Part shown: positions 31,855 to 39,619 of the stretch, piece after piece
Layout: each line of letters starts with the position of its first letter
Position numbering within the stretch: position 1 is the first letter of the stretch
From: a virus
Reading direction: 5' to 3' (one strand)
IMG/VR virus record: IMGVR_UViG_3300034236_000061
Location: 1-47,568 of that record
Length of the DNA stretch: 47,568 bases
The notes under the pieces: model-generated
Told to the model about the DNA's origin: nothing
What the model saw: only the letters and a program-made list of their open reading frames with translations
The model's database searches: none
Program-made: the position numbers and the translations under genes

Positions 31855-32241
31855 TTAGACTGCGGATATTTGAGTTTCACCGACGCGAAATGGAAATTCC
31901 GTATCGATATTAGGATAAACCTTTTTTAGTTCCTCAATCATCGTTTCGCTGTCTGAAGCCAGGGCGATTTCTCTGCCTTCGTCCGTCAGGCGATAATGTG
32001 TGTCCGGCAATATCAGGTGTATCCGTTTCAATTCTTCGGCTTTATTGACTTCGGCGGCAGTCAGTTTGACGCGAAACAGTTTTCGGTTTCCGTAACTGCG
32101 CGGCAGAAAGTTTACCCAAACCGATTGAGTGTGAAATTTGCAGCGGGCATTCCGACGACATTCGAAATCTAAAAAAATACCGACATCGCATTTTGCCATT
32201 AACCAGAACGCAAGTTTTAGGTTTTTGCTTAATCGCTTCAT
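31855..32241 (-). CDS. Unknown early protein with winged-helix-like region
   Basis: 128 residues, beginning MKRLSKNLKLAFWLMAKCDV. The middle (AAEVNKAEELKRIHLILPDT and HYRLTDEGREIALA) reads like a winged helix with an LTDEGRE wing. Overlaps the J-domain gene by 4 bases (ATGA). Not recognised. Confidence 0.5.
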   Translation of the reverse strand: MKRLSKNLKLAFWLMAKCDVGIFLDFECRRNARCKFHTQSVWVNFLPRSYGNRKLFRVKLTAAEVNKAEELKRIHLILPDTHYRLTDEGREIALASDSETMIEELKKVYPNIDTEFPFRVGETQISAV

Positions 32242-32900
32242 ATTCCTAATATCCGTTTCGCGTCCTGAAGCTTCAAAAAATCATCAGTCGTCGAGCCGCC
32301 GTTTTTATCCGGATGTAATTTAGTCGCAGCCTGTTTATAAGCACTGCCCCGAATGAAAGCGGTATATAAGATTTCTTCGGCTTTGTAATCCGAATACTTG
32401 GCTAAGAATTCAGCCGCAGATTCAGCCGTCGAAACTTTTCCTTCCGCCGACGGCAGAGCCAGCCGCGCGACCATATCTTCGTATTTGAAAACGCCGTAAC
32501 GGGCGACGTCGCGCAGTTTTTGCAGCGATAAGGCGATTGCCCGCAGATTGTCTTTCCAATCGTTGTAAGTGTCGCAAGGATAGGAAAGCGTCTGAAGCTC
32601 GTTTTTCCATTGCTGCGAGCCTTCGTCGAGGTAACGACGTTTGACCTTCGAGAACGACAAAACGACGCCCTGACGATACGGTTTGGCGTTAGCGCGAAGC
32701 TCGCCATCGGAGCGCAGGTCTTCCGGTCTGATGAACATCTCCAGTTGCACGGTCGAGGCGAGCGCGCCGAGTTTCGATAGTTCGCCCTGCAGAATCGTTT
32801 TCGTGTTCGAGTAAGTCTGCTTAAATTGAGAATTGCCCGGATGTTTTGTTTCCGATCCAATCCATTTTGAAATCGGTTTAATTATTATTTGAAACGACAT
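32238..32900 (-). CDS. Protein with C-terminal J-domain
   Basis: 220 residues from the ATG behind GGAG. Residues 1-~150 are an unrecognised domain (MSFQIIIKPISKWIGSETKH; RYLDEGSQQWKNELQTLSYP). The C-terminal ~55 (ILYTAFIRGSAYKQAATKLH, then PDKNGG and FLKLQDAKRILGI) is a J-domain with HPD. J-domains stimulate Hsp70 ATPase, so this may recruit host DnaK to a phage task such as replication-complex remodelling. The N-terminal part would give the target. Confidence 0.75.
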   Translation of the reverse strand: MSFQIIIKPISKWIGSETKHPGNSQFKQTYSNTKTILQGELSKLGALASTVQLEMFIRPEDLRSDGELRANAKPYRQGVVLSFSKVKRRYLDEGSQQWKNELQTLSYPCDTYNDWKDNLRAIALSLQKLRDVARYGVFKYEDMVARLALPSAEGKVSTAESAAEFLAKYSDYKAEEILYTAFIRGSAYKQAATKLHPDKNGGSTTDDFLKLQDAKRILGI

Positions 32901-33057
32901 TTTCAATCTCCGCTTGGGTCGGAAACGTATCTTTTTCCAACTCTAAAATTTTAATTAATTGTTGAATTGCTTCCTGAGAAATATCGCCGGTTAAAAAAAC
33001 ACGAGCAACAGCTTTTCGGGAAATCGGAAACTGCAACAAAACATCTTCGCTTTCCAT
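32878..33057 (-). CDS. 59-residue early protein
   Basis: Begins MESEDVLLQFPISRKAVARV; helical, with GDISQEAIQQLIKILELEKD. Its 3' end overlaps the J-domain gene start by 23 bases in another frame, typical of packed early genes. Unknown function. Confidence 0.55.
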   Translation of the reverse strand: MESEDVLLQFPISRKAVARVFLTGDISQEAIQQLIKILELEKDTFPTQAEIENVVSNNN

Positions 33058-33073
33058 AGTTCAAAACTCCTCA

Positions 33074-33319
33074 TCAGTCTTTCGGCAATTTCGTCGATAA
33101 CAAATTTAAAATTTGCAGCGCTCTGGTTTCATCGTAATTATCAAGACGACGCACATACTCGGCAGCAACCAAAATCGCCGAATCCCAAGTTTTCTGTTCA
33201 TCGGTTCGGCTGAGTGTGTCCGTCGCCCGGCGGTCTGGTTTACCATTTGAGCCGTCATACCAGACTTTCATTCCTTTGACGATTGCGGCGTCCGTTTCTC
33301 TGTTTAATTCTTCCGGCAT
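33074..33319 (-). CDS. 81-residue early protein
   Basis: Starts MPEELNRETDAAIVKGMKVW, then a helical C-terminal half (AILVAAEYVRRLDNYDETRA). Packed between other short early genes. Not recognised. Confidence 0.5.
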   Translation of the reverse strand: MPEELNRETDAAIVKGMKVWYDGSNGKPDRRATDTLSRTDEQKTWDSAILVAAEYVRRLDNYDETRALQILNLLSTKLPKD

Positions 33320-33335
33320 AATCTTTAAACCTGGT

Positions 33336-33590
33336 TTAATTAAATTTAGCTTGGGCGAGTCTTTCCCGATGATTCTGCAATTTGAAATACCACGTTGCGA
33401 GTTTCGCGTTTTGACGGACGCTTAGGTTTGGTTCGTCTTCGCCGGTTCCGCTGAAGCAGGAACATCTTCTCTGCTGGTGCGCGAGCGAGCCGACGACCGA
33501 ACGCAGCGCGCACTCGTAATGAAGCGGCTTGTTCGAGTTCGCTATCAAATCGCCCGGCTTGATGCTTTCTTCGCAATAGACGCAAATCAT
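33336..33590 (-). CDS. Small Cys/His zinc protein
   Basis: 84 residues. CVYCEESIKPGD near 3-14 and HYECALRSVVGS near 24-35 give a CxxC...HxxC treble-clef-like site, followed by a CSC pair and a basic tail. Function unknown. Confidence 0.55.
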   Translation of the reverse strand: MICVYCEESIKPGDLIANSNKPLHYECALRSVVGSLAHQQRRCSCFSGTGEDEPNLSVRQNAKLATWYFKLQNHRERLAQAKFN

Positions 33591-33592
33591 TT

Positions 33593-33781
33593 TTATTTCT
33601 TTTCCGCAATGGCTAAAAATCCGGATGTAACTATCGTGAGCGAGATTAATAAAAACAAATCAGTCGCGCTCAATTTCACACCCTCTTTCGGGTCAATCAA
33701 GATACCGATTAAGATTGCTATAATTAATAGCCATTCCAGCATTAAAGCCAGCGCCAGCGTGAACAATGCAAATATCCTCAT
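33593..33781 (-). CDS. Small two-span membrane protein
   Basis: 62 residues with spans at ~3-28 (FALFTLALALMLEWLLIIAI) and ~41-58 (LFLLISLTIVTSGFLAI). It abuts its neighbours closely. An early membrane protein such as this could act in superinfection control, but nothing in the sequence shows it. Confidence 0.5.
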   Translation of the reverse strand: MRIFALFTLALALMLEWLLIIAILIGILIDPKEGVKLSATDLFLLISLTIVTSGFLAIAEKK

Positions 33782-34075
33782 TTATTTTTTGTCCTCGCGG
33801 AAAAGCTTCGCGTGCTCGACCAGATTTTTTAAGACGAAAGCTTCGCGGTCTTTTTCCGGTTCGGCAGAATCGAATAAAAGAGGTATTTCGAGTTCGGTAC
33901 AAACGTCGAATTCAAGCTCGGCGATTCGCCGCACGAAATCGTTGGCTAATTCCTGGTCTTTAACGCCGGTTGTCACAATTGCTTTTAAATTCGCGTATGT
34001 AATAACGGCTAATTTTCTGACAAGCTCTTTTGTCTCACGTTCCCGTTCAAAGCTTTTTGAAGGATTTCCAATCAT
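33782..34075 (-). CDS. 97-residue early helical protein
   Basis: Start set by GGAG about 9 bases ahead of the ATG (MIGNPSKSFERERETKELVR). Helical and charged throughout, ending VEHAKLFREDKK. Not recognised. Confidence 0.5.
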   Translation of the reverse strand: MIGNPSKSFERERETKELVRKLAVITYANLKAIVTTGVKDQELANDFVRRIAELEFDVCTELEIPLLFDSAEPEKDREAFVLKNLVEHAKLFREDKK

Positions 34076-34100
34076 TTTCAACTCTCCTGTTCAACTAAAA

Positions 34101-34442
34101 TTACTCGACCGACATCATCTCGTCGTACAGCTGGCGCGTCCGCTCGCCGCCCTCGTATCGTTTGGCAATCGGTCGAAAGACGTTAGCCTGATATTCCTTC
34201 CCCCTGCCGAAGAAATGTTTAAAAGCCTTTTCCCAATCGAGCGCCTCATACGGTTTAATCGAAATCTGCACTCCGCAGTAAGCGAAAGTAATTTCTTCCG
34301 GCAGTTTTTCCATTCGCTCGACCATCAGCCGGTAAGACTCGACCAGCAATTCGACGGCGAACGGATTCAACCCGGCGTTTGCCAAATCCTGCAACTTGAC
34401 GGTGCTTTGTAAATTCAAGCCTTCGACTTCTCTTAGCGCCAT
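34101..34442 (-). CDS. 113-residue early protein
   Basis: Good ribosome site AAAGGAG. Content: NLQSTVKLQDLANAGLNPFA, an ITFAYCGVQISIKPYEALDW strand-helix region and a basic C-terminus (IAKRYEGGERTRQLYDEMM). Not recognised. Confidence 0.5.
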   Translation of the reverse strand: MALREVEGLNLQSTVKLQDLANAGLNPFAVELLVESYRLMVERMEKLPEEITFAYCGVQISIKPYEALDWEKAFKHFFGRGKEYQANVFRPIAKRYEGGERTRQLYDEMMSVE

Positions 34443-34458
34443 AACAAAAATTACTCCT

Positions 34459-34677
34459 TTAAAATTTATCCGCCGTCGCCGCGTCGCACTGCGAGCAGAC
34501 GCCCGGCTGAGTCCAGTAACAGCCGCCCGGACAAGCGTGCGACGTCGTGCAGCCGCAGACGACGCAAATCAATTCGTTGCAGCCGGGACACGTGCCGTCC
34601 GCGCCGGCGGTGACCACTCTGCTGCATTTTTGACACTTGATGGAATCCTGATTTACATCAATTAATTCCGTGACCAT
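34459..34677 (-). CDS. Cys-rich zinc protein
   Basis: 72 residues with twelve Cys in CxxC-type pairs (CQKCSRVV, CPGCNELICVVCGC, CPGGCYW, CSQC), enough for two or three zinc ions. Strong AAAGGAG ribosome site. Lies directly downstream of the long RNA hairpin at 34696-34822, which would sit in its leader. Confidence 0.65.
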   Translation of the reverse strand: MVTELIDVNQDSIKCQKCSRVVTAGADGTCPGCNELICVVCGCTTSHACPGGCYWTQPGVCSQCDAATADKF

Positions 34678-34695
34678 AAATTTCTCCTTTACGGG

Positions 34696-34822
34696 TCGAA
34701 ACGCCTGGCTAAATATTCCGAAAAGCCAACTGTAAGGCTTTATGGAAGGAAATTTGATTAGTAAATGCGGATTAAAGACAGGAACGGACGGTCTTTCCGA
34801 AATACTTAATCAGGCGTTTCGA
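34696..34822 (-). ncRNA. Candidate structured RNA: 30-bp stem around a 67-base loop
   Basis: Bases 34822-34793 and 34725-34696 pair along 30 positions in minus-strand RNA with a single A-C mismatch and four G.U pairs; the outer 12 are perfect (TCGAAACGCCTG / CAGGCGTTTCGA). Because the deviations are G.U in the minus RNA but A-C in the plus RNA, the minus transcript is the likelier functional form. It could be a leader element of the Cys-rich gene, an RNase III substrate or a small RNA. A short mobile inverted-repeat element is the alternative. Confidence 0.55.
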
Positions 34823-34845
34823 GCGTTTAATTTTCAATTTACAAA

Positions 34846-35103
34846 TTAGCTTTCTGATTTTTCGGCTCGCGTGATGTCGAGATAATACTCGGCGCCCTCT
34901 TCCCAAAAACCGAAAGCCTTCGGATTATCAATTTGCATCGTCAAGGTCAATGACGGCGTTGCTTTGGCGAACGATTTGTTTTCGCTTGACGGGTCTTCGC
35001 TATACACGCCGTGCGCGCTAATTGATTCAAACGTCTTTTCCGTTGCGGTCGTGCCATTGTCCTGAATGACGCCTACTCTGATTTTCGCTCGTAATATGTT
35101 CAT
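34846..35103 (-). CDS. 85-residue beta-rich early protein
   Basis: GAGAGGAC upstream of the ATG. MNILRAKIRVGVIQDNGTTA, then ISAHGVYSEDPSSENKSFAK and TPSLTLTMQIDNPKAFGFWE. Resembles small phage proteins of single-strand-binding or anti-restriction size, but no motif decides it. Confidence 0.55.
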   Translation of the reverse strand: MNILRAKIRVGVIQDNGTTATEKTFESISAHGVYSEDPSSENKSFAKATPSLTLTMQIDNPKAFGFWEEGAEYYLDITRAEKSES

Positions 35104-35136
35104 TTATTTTCGTCCTCTCTTGGTTTATTTTTTCAA

Positions 35137-35346
35137 TCAAAAATCTTCCGGTATATGCTTCATCCGAAAGATTACCCAGCGCGTTTTGCGCGTGATGTGT
35201 CTTCGCTCGAAATCCCGCCGGCGTCTTTCATCCGCTTTGAATTCTTCGAGCGTTTTGCAGACGTGCGATATCGGAATGCAGCCGGCTGTGGTTTTATAAA
35301 CCGGCTGCCCGCAGTCGAGACAAAAGTAATCAATTTCGCGATTCAT
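35137..35346 (-). CDS. Small zinc protein
   Basis: 69 residues from the ATG encoding MNREIDYFCLDCGQPVYKTT; an upstream TTG start would add 38 residues that run through a hairpin (CCCCTA...TAGGGG at 35408-35428) and look non-coding. CLDC and CIPISHVC supply ligands. The C-terminal half is basic and helical (RRRRDFERRHITRKTRW), suggesting nucleic-acid binding. Confidence 0.5.
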   Translation of the reverse strand: MNREIDYFCLDCGQPVYKTTAGCIPISHVCKTLEEFKADERRRRDFERRHITRKTRWVIFRMKHIPEDF

Positions 35347-35456
35347 TGTTTGCTGAATTATCAATTTCGTAATCAAAACTCCGTATTTATCCAAATTTGA
35401 GAGAAGACCCCTATCCTTTAGGTAGGGGATGAATCGAATCCACAGCATCGGCGCTT

Positions 35457-35744
35457 TCAAGCCGATGTTTTTTCTGCTAACGAAGAAATCTCCTTAAGTT
35501 TTTTAGGGTCGTAATCAGGACTTTCAGGGTCGGCTATTGTGTAAATCGTTAAACGACACATCAATTCATTCAAAATTGGGTCATTCAGTTCTGACGCTCG
35601 TTCGCCAACTTCGGCTAACAATTTGCCGAGAATATTAAGAGGAATGTTGAATATTCCCATTTTGTTATTCTTGTTCAAGATTTCGTCAAACAAATTGGCT
35701 GTATGTATCTTCCAGCCTAATTCTTTTTGTGTCTTTGCTTTCAT
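35457..35744 (-). CDS. 95-residue early protein
   Basis: GAGGTGA precedes the ATG. MKAKTQKELGWKIHTANLFD, then a helical core (GIFNIPLNILGKLLAEVGER). Not recognised. Confidence 0.5.
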   Translation of the reverse strand: MKAKTQKELGWKIHTANLFDEILNKNNKMGIFNIPLNILGKLLAEVGERASELNDPILNELMCRLTIYTIADPESPDYDPKKLKEISSLAEKTSA

Positions 35745-35803
35745 AGTTCACCTCAATAGTTATTCAAGAGAATCTCCGACTTTTGCTTTAGCTCGGAGAG
35801 TTT

Positions 35804-36040
35804 TCAATTTTTTTCACTCTCAAACCATTCGCGCCGCGTTTTGCCGAAATGCCGTTCCGCGCAATCTACGCAGAAATAAATACCGCAATAGAGACAGCGA
35901 AAAGCCTCCGTAATCGCACGGAGTTGACCGCACGGACAATATACCGCGCTATGCTCCGCCGCATTTTTATACTGACGGCGTAGTATTTCAGCTATTTTGT
36001 CGCTGTCGGCAACTTCTAAATAAATTTGCAAATCACTCAT
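35804..36040 (-). CDS. Small zinc-ribbon protein
   Basis: 78 residues. A helical N-terminus, then CPCGQLRAITEAFRCLYCGI and CVDCAERHFGKTRREW, a multi-Cys zinc module. Its ATG overlaps the stop of the upstream coiled gene. Function unknown. Confidence 0.55.
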   Translation of the reverse strand: MSDLQIYLEVADSDKIAEILRRQYKNAAEHSAVYCPCGQLRAITEAFRCLYCGIYFCVDCAERHFGKTRREWFESEKN

Positions 36041-36244
36041 TCAATTGCTTTTGGCTAAAAACCTTTTTCGCATTTCCAGCTGGTTCTCCAGCGCTTCGAC
36101 GATTTCCGCCAGCTGGCTCTCGTTTAATCGACGAAAATTGAAACTCTCGCGCCGGACGCCCAAGGCAGCCAGTTCGCCCTGTAGCGCGCGAATGCGCTCG
36201 ATTAATCTATCGTCGGTTGTTCCTGTTTCTGCTGCCATTTCCAT
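36041..36244 (-). CDS. 67-residue coiled protein overlapping the replication gene
   Basis: Starts MEMAAETGTTDDRLIERIRA; a second ATG two codons later is possible. Helical: RALQGELAALGV, then SQLAEIVEALENQLEMRKRF. The first ~43 bases overlap the end of the replication gene in another frame, so it is coupled to it. May be a replication accessory factor. Confidence 0.5.
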   Translation of the reverse strand: MEMAAETGTTDDRLIERIRALQGELAALGVRRESFNFRRLNESQLAEIVEALENQLEMRKRFLAKSN

Positions 36245-37059
36245 AAAAAGTCGTTTTCCGTGAGCGGCTCGTGTTTGCATTTGCGCGAGCCGAGTTCGTT
36301 CCCGGCTTCGTCGTAAACGGTTTCCCACCCGCCGCCGCTGCCGTGACAGCGCGGACAGTTCTGTTTTCTTTCCTCGTCGGCTTCGCGCGCCTGCTTTTCT
36401 ATTTCGGGATTCAGCGCCGCCTCGATAAAAGGGTCGTATTCGCCGGATTTGAAAATGCTCGTCGCCAAGCCGTGCCGGTTCCTGATGTCCTCGCCTTTCT
36501 CGATGCAGACATCGACGTAAGCCAGGCATTCGGTGATTGTGAATCGGGATTTATGCCCGTTGGTTTCCGGGGAATTTTTAAATGACACACTCACACCGGC
36601 AGCGCCGTTTTGCTGTGTTGTGTGCTCTGGCAATTCGCTGTTCTGAAAAGTCTCTGTATATAAGGAAGGGGAAACTGTAGACTTTACAGTTTTGGGGTCG
36701 TTTTCACTGTAAACTTTACAGTCGAAAACTGTAGACTTTACAGTTTTGTCTGTAGACTTTACAGTTTTTTCGATGCCGACGAGCGGTCGAATGCCGCCGT
36801 TTCTGCCTTTAATTACTTCGACCCACTTCAATTTTCTGAGCAGTTTGTAGCGGCGCATCGAGTTGTCGTAATCGAGGTCGTACAGCTCGCAGAGTTCCCG
36901 GATTGATTTGCGGCAGATGAGCGAATCGCCCCAGGTCCAGAGAAGAATGAGACAGTAAAGAAGAAACGCTTCCGGCTGCCAGCGTTTTTCGTCCTCTTCT
37001 TTTAACTCCTTGCGCCGCTTAAAGGCGTCTTCGCCGACACGGGCGTGCATCTTTGGCAT
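36202..37059 (-). CDS. Phage replication initiator-like protein with internal DNA repeats
   Basis: 285 residues. Residues ~25-95 form a winged helix (FLLYCLILLWTWGDSLICRK; IRELCELYDLDYDNSMRRYK; LRKLKWVEVIKG), as in lambda O- and DnaD-like initiators. Residues ~98-130 contain repeated KTVKST, the translation of palindromic DNA repeats. The C-terminal part has a CPRCHGSGGGWE...CKHE zinc motif. No helicase domain is present, so it probably loads host DnaB. Repeats inside the initiator gene after the wHTH mimic the lambda O gene, which contains the origin. Confidence 0.7.
   Translation of the reverse strand: MPKMHARVGEDAFKRRKELKEEDEKRWQPEAFLLYCLILLWTWGDSLICRKSIRELCELYDLDYDNSMRRYKLLRKLKWVEVIKGRNGGIRPLVGIEKTVKSTDKTVKSTVFDCKVYSENDPKTVKSTVSPSLYTETFQNSELPEHTTQQNGAAGVSVSFKNSPETNGHKSRFTITECLAYVDVCIEKGEDIRNRHGLATSIFKSGEYDPFIEAALNPEIEKQAREADEERKQNCPRCHGSGGGWETVYDEAGNELGSRKCKHEPLTENDFLWKWQQKQEQPTID
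36674..36765. repeat. Four phased palindromic iterons, candidate replication origin
   Basis: ACTGTAGACTTTACAGT at 36674-36690 and 36728-36744, ACTGTAAACTTTACAGT at 36706-36722, and TCTGTAGACTTTACAGT at 36749-36765. Starts are 32, 22 and 21 bases apart, close to whole helical turns, so all face one side of the helix. Half-sites ACTGTA/TACAGT are constant; only the spacer varies. Confidence 0.7.
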
Positions 37060-37108
37060 CGATTGATTCCGCGATTCCTGAAATAATTAGAGCTTTTGAG
37101 ATTGCCGT

Positions 37109-39148
37109 TTAGGCGACGGTTTCGAAATTCTGCGTTTCCATCTCCGGCGGCATCGGCGGCTCGTCCGGCTCTTTCAGCCAGAAGCGCGGAATCTCGGCTG
37201 GCTGACCGTTTCTGACTTGTTGCAGATAAAGGTTCGAAGCAACTTTAAATTCGTCCGGCGCAAGCTCGTGCCGAGTTTCGGCGTCGAGCATCCGGAATTT
37301 GATTTTGGTGTAATCGGCGGCGAGTTTTTCAATTCCGGCGCGCGAACAATCGGCGAGCTCGTCTTTATGCGCCAGAAGAAATAACATTCGCGACTGCCCG
37401 GCTTTGTCCAGCGCGGCGACGAATTCCGCGATTGACGCTTTATCCCGCAGACCGTTCGGCGCGTTTTTCCAATCGCTGACAGCCTGCAAAATATCCGCCT
37501 CGGGCGAAAAACGAATGACGAATAAAAACTCGACGATTAGCTTCTGAATTAAATCGTCGAACTGCCAGAAAGGTTTGTAATCGGTGAAGAACTCCAGCGC
37601 GGCGCGAAATATCTTTTCCCGGTTAAGGCGGTTAACCTTCGCTTCAAACTCGTCTTCGAGCCTTTGCAAATTTTCTTGCAAATGTTTTTCGACAGCCGGC
37701 TGCGGGCGATGAACCGGGCAGGTCTCGTTCCGGCAAACATACACCTGCTGCCCTTTTTTCTCGCCGCCGATGGCGAGCGACAATTCCGAAAAACCGCATT
37801 CCGGCTGGTCGAGCAGGTTTTGATTGGTTTGTACTTTTTCTCTGCCGAAAGGCGAATTGTGAAAGCTTTTTTCGGTGACGAGCGCGACGGTTTTGATGAC
37901 TTCCTCGACCGGCTTATTTTCCTCGACCGCTTTCTGCGCGGCGATTGCCTCGCGCTGGAGCTTCATATGCGTATTGGTTTTCAGCTCGAAACAGCTTTTA
38001 TTCAAACAGCGGTCGGCGGCGGCGAGCTCGGGAAAAAGATAAGCTTCGACGCTGGAGCGTTCCCGGCAGTCGCCGCAGAGCAGGTTTTTGATGTGCAGGC
38101 GCGGGTCCGATATATCGAACGGCGCGTTGTCCAGCCGGCGCAGGATATGCTCGTCGATTTCGTCTTTAAAATCCTGGTACGAAACGACGCCTTCGCCCGC
38201 ATCGCCGAATTTATAGGCGTATTTTTCCTCGACGATTATTTTCTGCGTCGCGGCGGGGAACCGCGAAAGGTAATAAGCGTGTTTGAGCGGCAGGCGTCCG
38301 TCGGCGACTTCCTCGACCGCCTCGGGAATCAAATCGTTGAGCTTGAGAATTTTGGCGATTTCCGCCCGCTCGCGGTGAAACCGCGTCGCCAGTTTTTCGC
38401 GCGTGTAGCCTTCGGTGTCCATCAGGAACTTGAACGTGAAAGCGTCGTCCAGCTCGTTCGGCTCCTCGCGCTCGTGGTTTTCCTCGTACTGCAGTTCGAC
38501 GACCTGCGCGTCCGACAGCTCGCGGACGAAGCATTCAATCGCTTTGAGACCTTTGTGCAGCGAGGCGCGCCACCGGCGTTCGCCGACGCAGATTTCGTAC
38601 CTGCCGTCGGCGAGCGGTCGAACGACAATCGGATAAATAAGCCCGTGTTCGACGATTGACGCGCCTAAAGATTCCAGACCTTCCGGCGTGAAACTGTTGC
38701 GGCGTCTTTCCTGCGTCGGAAACGGGCTCGGCACAATTGAAGTCAAATCGATAAACACGGACGGATTGCGCGGCGTCTCTTCTTCGACTAATTGAAATTT
38801 GATTGGAGACGGCGTTTCAGAAATCAGTTTTGTTTCCGCGACTCTTTTGGCTAACTCTTTCAGAGTAATTACCATCGTCGGGTCCGTCTTAAGCCACTCG
38901 TCGGGTTTAACGTAAACGGACACTTTGCCGCCCGTTTCCGTCACCCAGCGAACATTATTTCTGCCGGATGACCGGCGGCTTTCAACTGCCGCTTTTCGCA
39001 AAAACTCAATCGGGTCGGCTTGAACTTTTGCCCGCTGGATTTCCTGAGGATCAAAATAATGATTAACGAGAGCGTGAATCGTTTCAGTCTGGATTTCGCC
39101 GGTTAAATTAGTTTTTGGGGTTCGCGTCTTTTGATTTGCTTTCACCAT
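37109..39148 (-). CDS. Large ParB-like protein
   Basis: 679 residues, about twice the usual ParB. An N-terminal ~130-residue extension, then the ParB/Srx nuclease-like domain (~133-240) with GERRWRAS at 189-196 and a YEENHEREEPNE segment, then a KorB-type HTH (~245-330, EGYTREKLATRFHRERAEIA). The C-terminal half has Cys pairs (LLCGDCRERS, CLNKSCFEL; later CRNETCPVH). No ParA gene is present. It may act in regulation or replication rather than partition. AGGAG precedes the ATG, behind a long structured leader. Confidence 0.8.
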   Translation of the reverse strand: MVKANQKTRTPKTNLTGEIQTETIHALVNHYFDPQEIQRAKVQADPIEFLRKAAVESRRSSGRNNVRWVTETGGKVSVYVKPDEWLKTDPTMVITLKELAKRVAETKLISETPSPIKFQLVEEETPRNPSVFIDLTSIVPSPFPTQERRRNSFTPEGLESLGASIVEHGLIYPIVVRPLADGRYEICVGERRWRASLHKGLKAIECFVRELSDAQVVELQYEENHEREEPNELDDAFTFKFLMDTEGYTREKLATRFHRERAEIAKILKLNDLIPEAVEEVADGRLPLKHAYYLSRFPAATQKIIVEEKYAYKFGDAGEGVVSYQDFKDEIDEHILRRLDNAPFDISDPRLHIKNLLCGDCRERSSVEAYLFPELAAADRCLNKSCFELKTNTHMKLQREAIAAQKAVEENKPVEEVIKTVALVTEKSFHNSPFGREKVQTNQNLLDQPECGFSELSLAIGGEKKGQQVYVCRNETCPVHRPQPAVEKHLQENLQRLEDEFEAKVNRLNREKIFRAALEFFTDYKPFWQFDDLIQKLIVEFLFVIRFSPEADILQAVSDWKNAPNGLRDKASIAEFVAALDKAGQSRMLFLLAHKDELADCSRAGIEKLAADYTKIKFRMLDAETRHELAPDEFKVASNLYLQQVRNGQPAEIPRFWLKEPDEPPMPPEMETQNFETVA

Positions 39149-39247
39149 TTGATATATTTCTCCTGTTGATTGATTTGCTTCCCGTTGGCGGAAGGTAAAA
39201 AGGGGTGATGCGAGATACTGAGACTCGTATCAGCCTTTTTAAAATGG

Positions 39248-39447
39248 CGACGGAAGCGGCGACTCTTCCACTTGAAATCGCCGCTTGGTCTACGCGAAAG
39301 TCCACCAAAGGAGTTCTGAAGAAACCTCCGCGCCCGTCATAACTTGTCAAATAAAATTGGTGACGGAAGCGGCGACCGGCTCAATAGTCGCCGCTTTTCT
39401 TCCGCGAAAGATAAATCGAGGAGATTCAAAAACTTTCGCGCCCGTCA
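39248..39447 (-). ncRNA. Tandem three-way-junction RNA candidate, two copies
   Basis: Copies at 39361-39447 and 39248-39339. Each folds (minus RNA) as P1 UGACGG/CCGUC(A or G), P2 CGCG(AAAG or GAGG)/CUUUCGCG, and P3 AAGCGGCGA/UCGCCGCUU. Differences between copies in P1 and P2 swap A-U and G.U pairs, keeping pairing only in the minus-strand RNA. It lies in the parB leader, about 95 bases before the ATG. I do not recognise it as a known riboswitch or ribozyme. Confidence 0.6.
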
Positions 39448-39619
39448 TAACTTTTCAAGATTTTTCGCTCTGCCCAAAGCTGAAAGCCTCGCCGCTGGTT
39501 TTTACCGACAGGTAGCGATTCACGGTCATCGGTACCAACCTGAAAAGGTCTTCTTTTCCCGCCGTTTGCTTTACAGCTCTGGGCACAACGAAAATCAATT
39601 CTCAAAAAACTTTTAAAAT

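Noticed and set aside
33477-34412. 311-residue plus-strand open frame
   Set aside because: It is antisense to four minus-strand small genes, several with clear Shine-Dalgarno sequences, and its product is Ser/Phe-rich low-quality sequence.
36661-36780. CRISPR-like array from the regular repeats
   Set aside because: The repeats are 17-bp palindromes with 4-15 bp gaps inside a coding gene; no spacers of CRISPR length and no cas genes.
37664-38659. 331-residue plus-strand open frame
   Set aside because: Mirror of the ParB-like gene; composition (Phe/Arg/Val-rich) and lack of any recognisable domain mark it as a shadow.
39504-39535. Resemblance of the GGTAGCG...TCGGT hairpin to the 3' part of a c-di-GMP-I riboswitch
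   Set aside because: The 5' domain of that riboswitch is missing and no suitable downstream gene lies on that strand.
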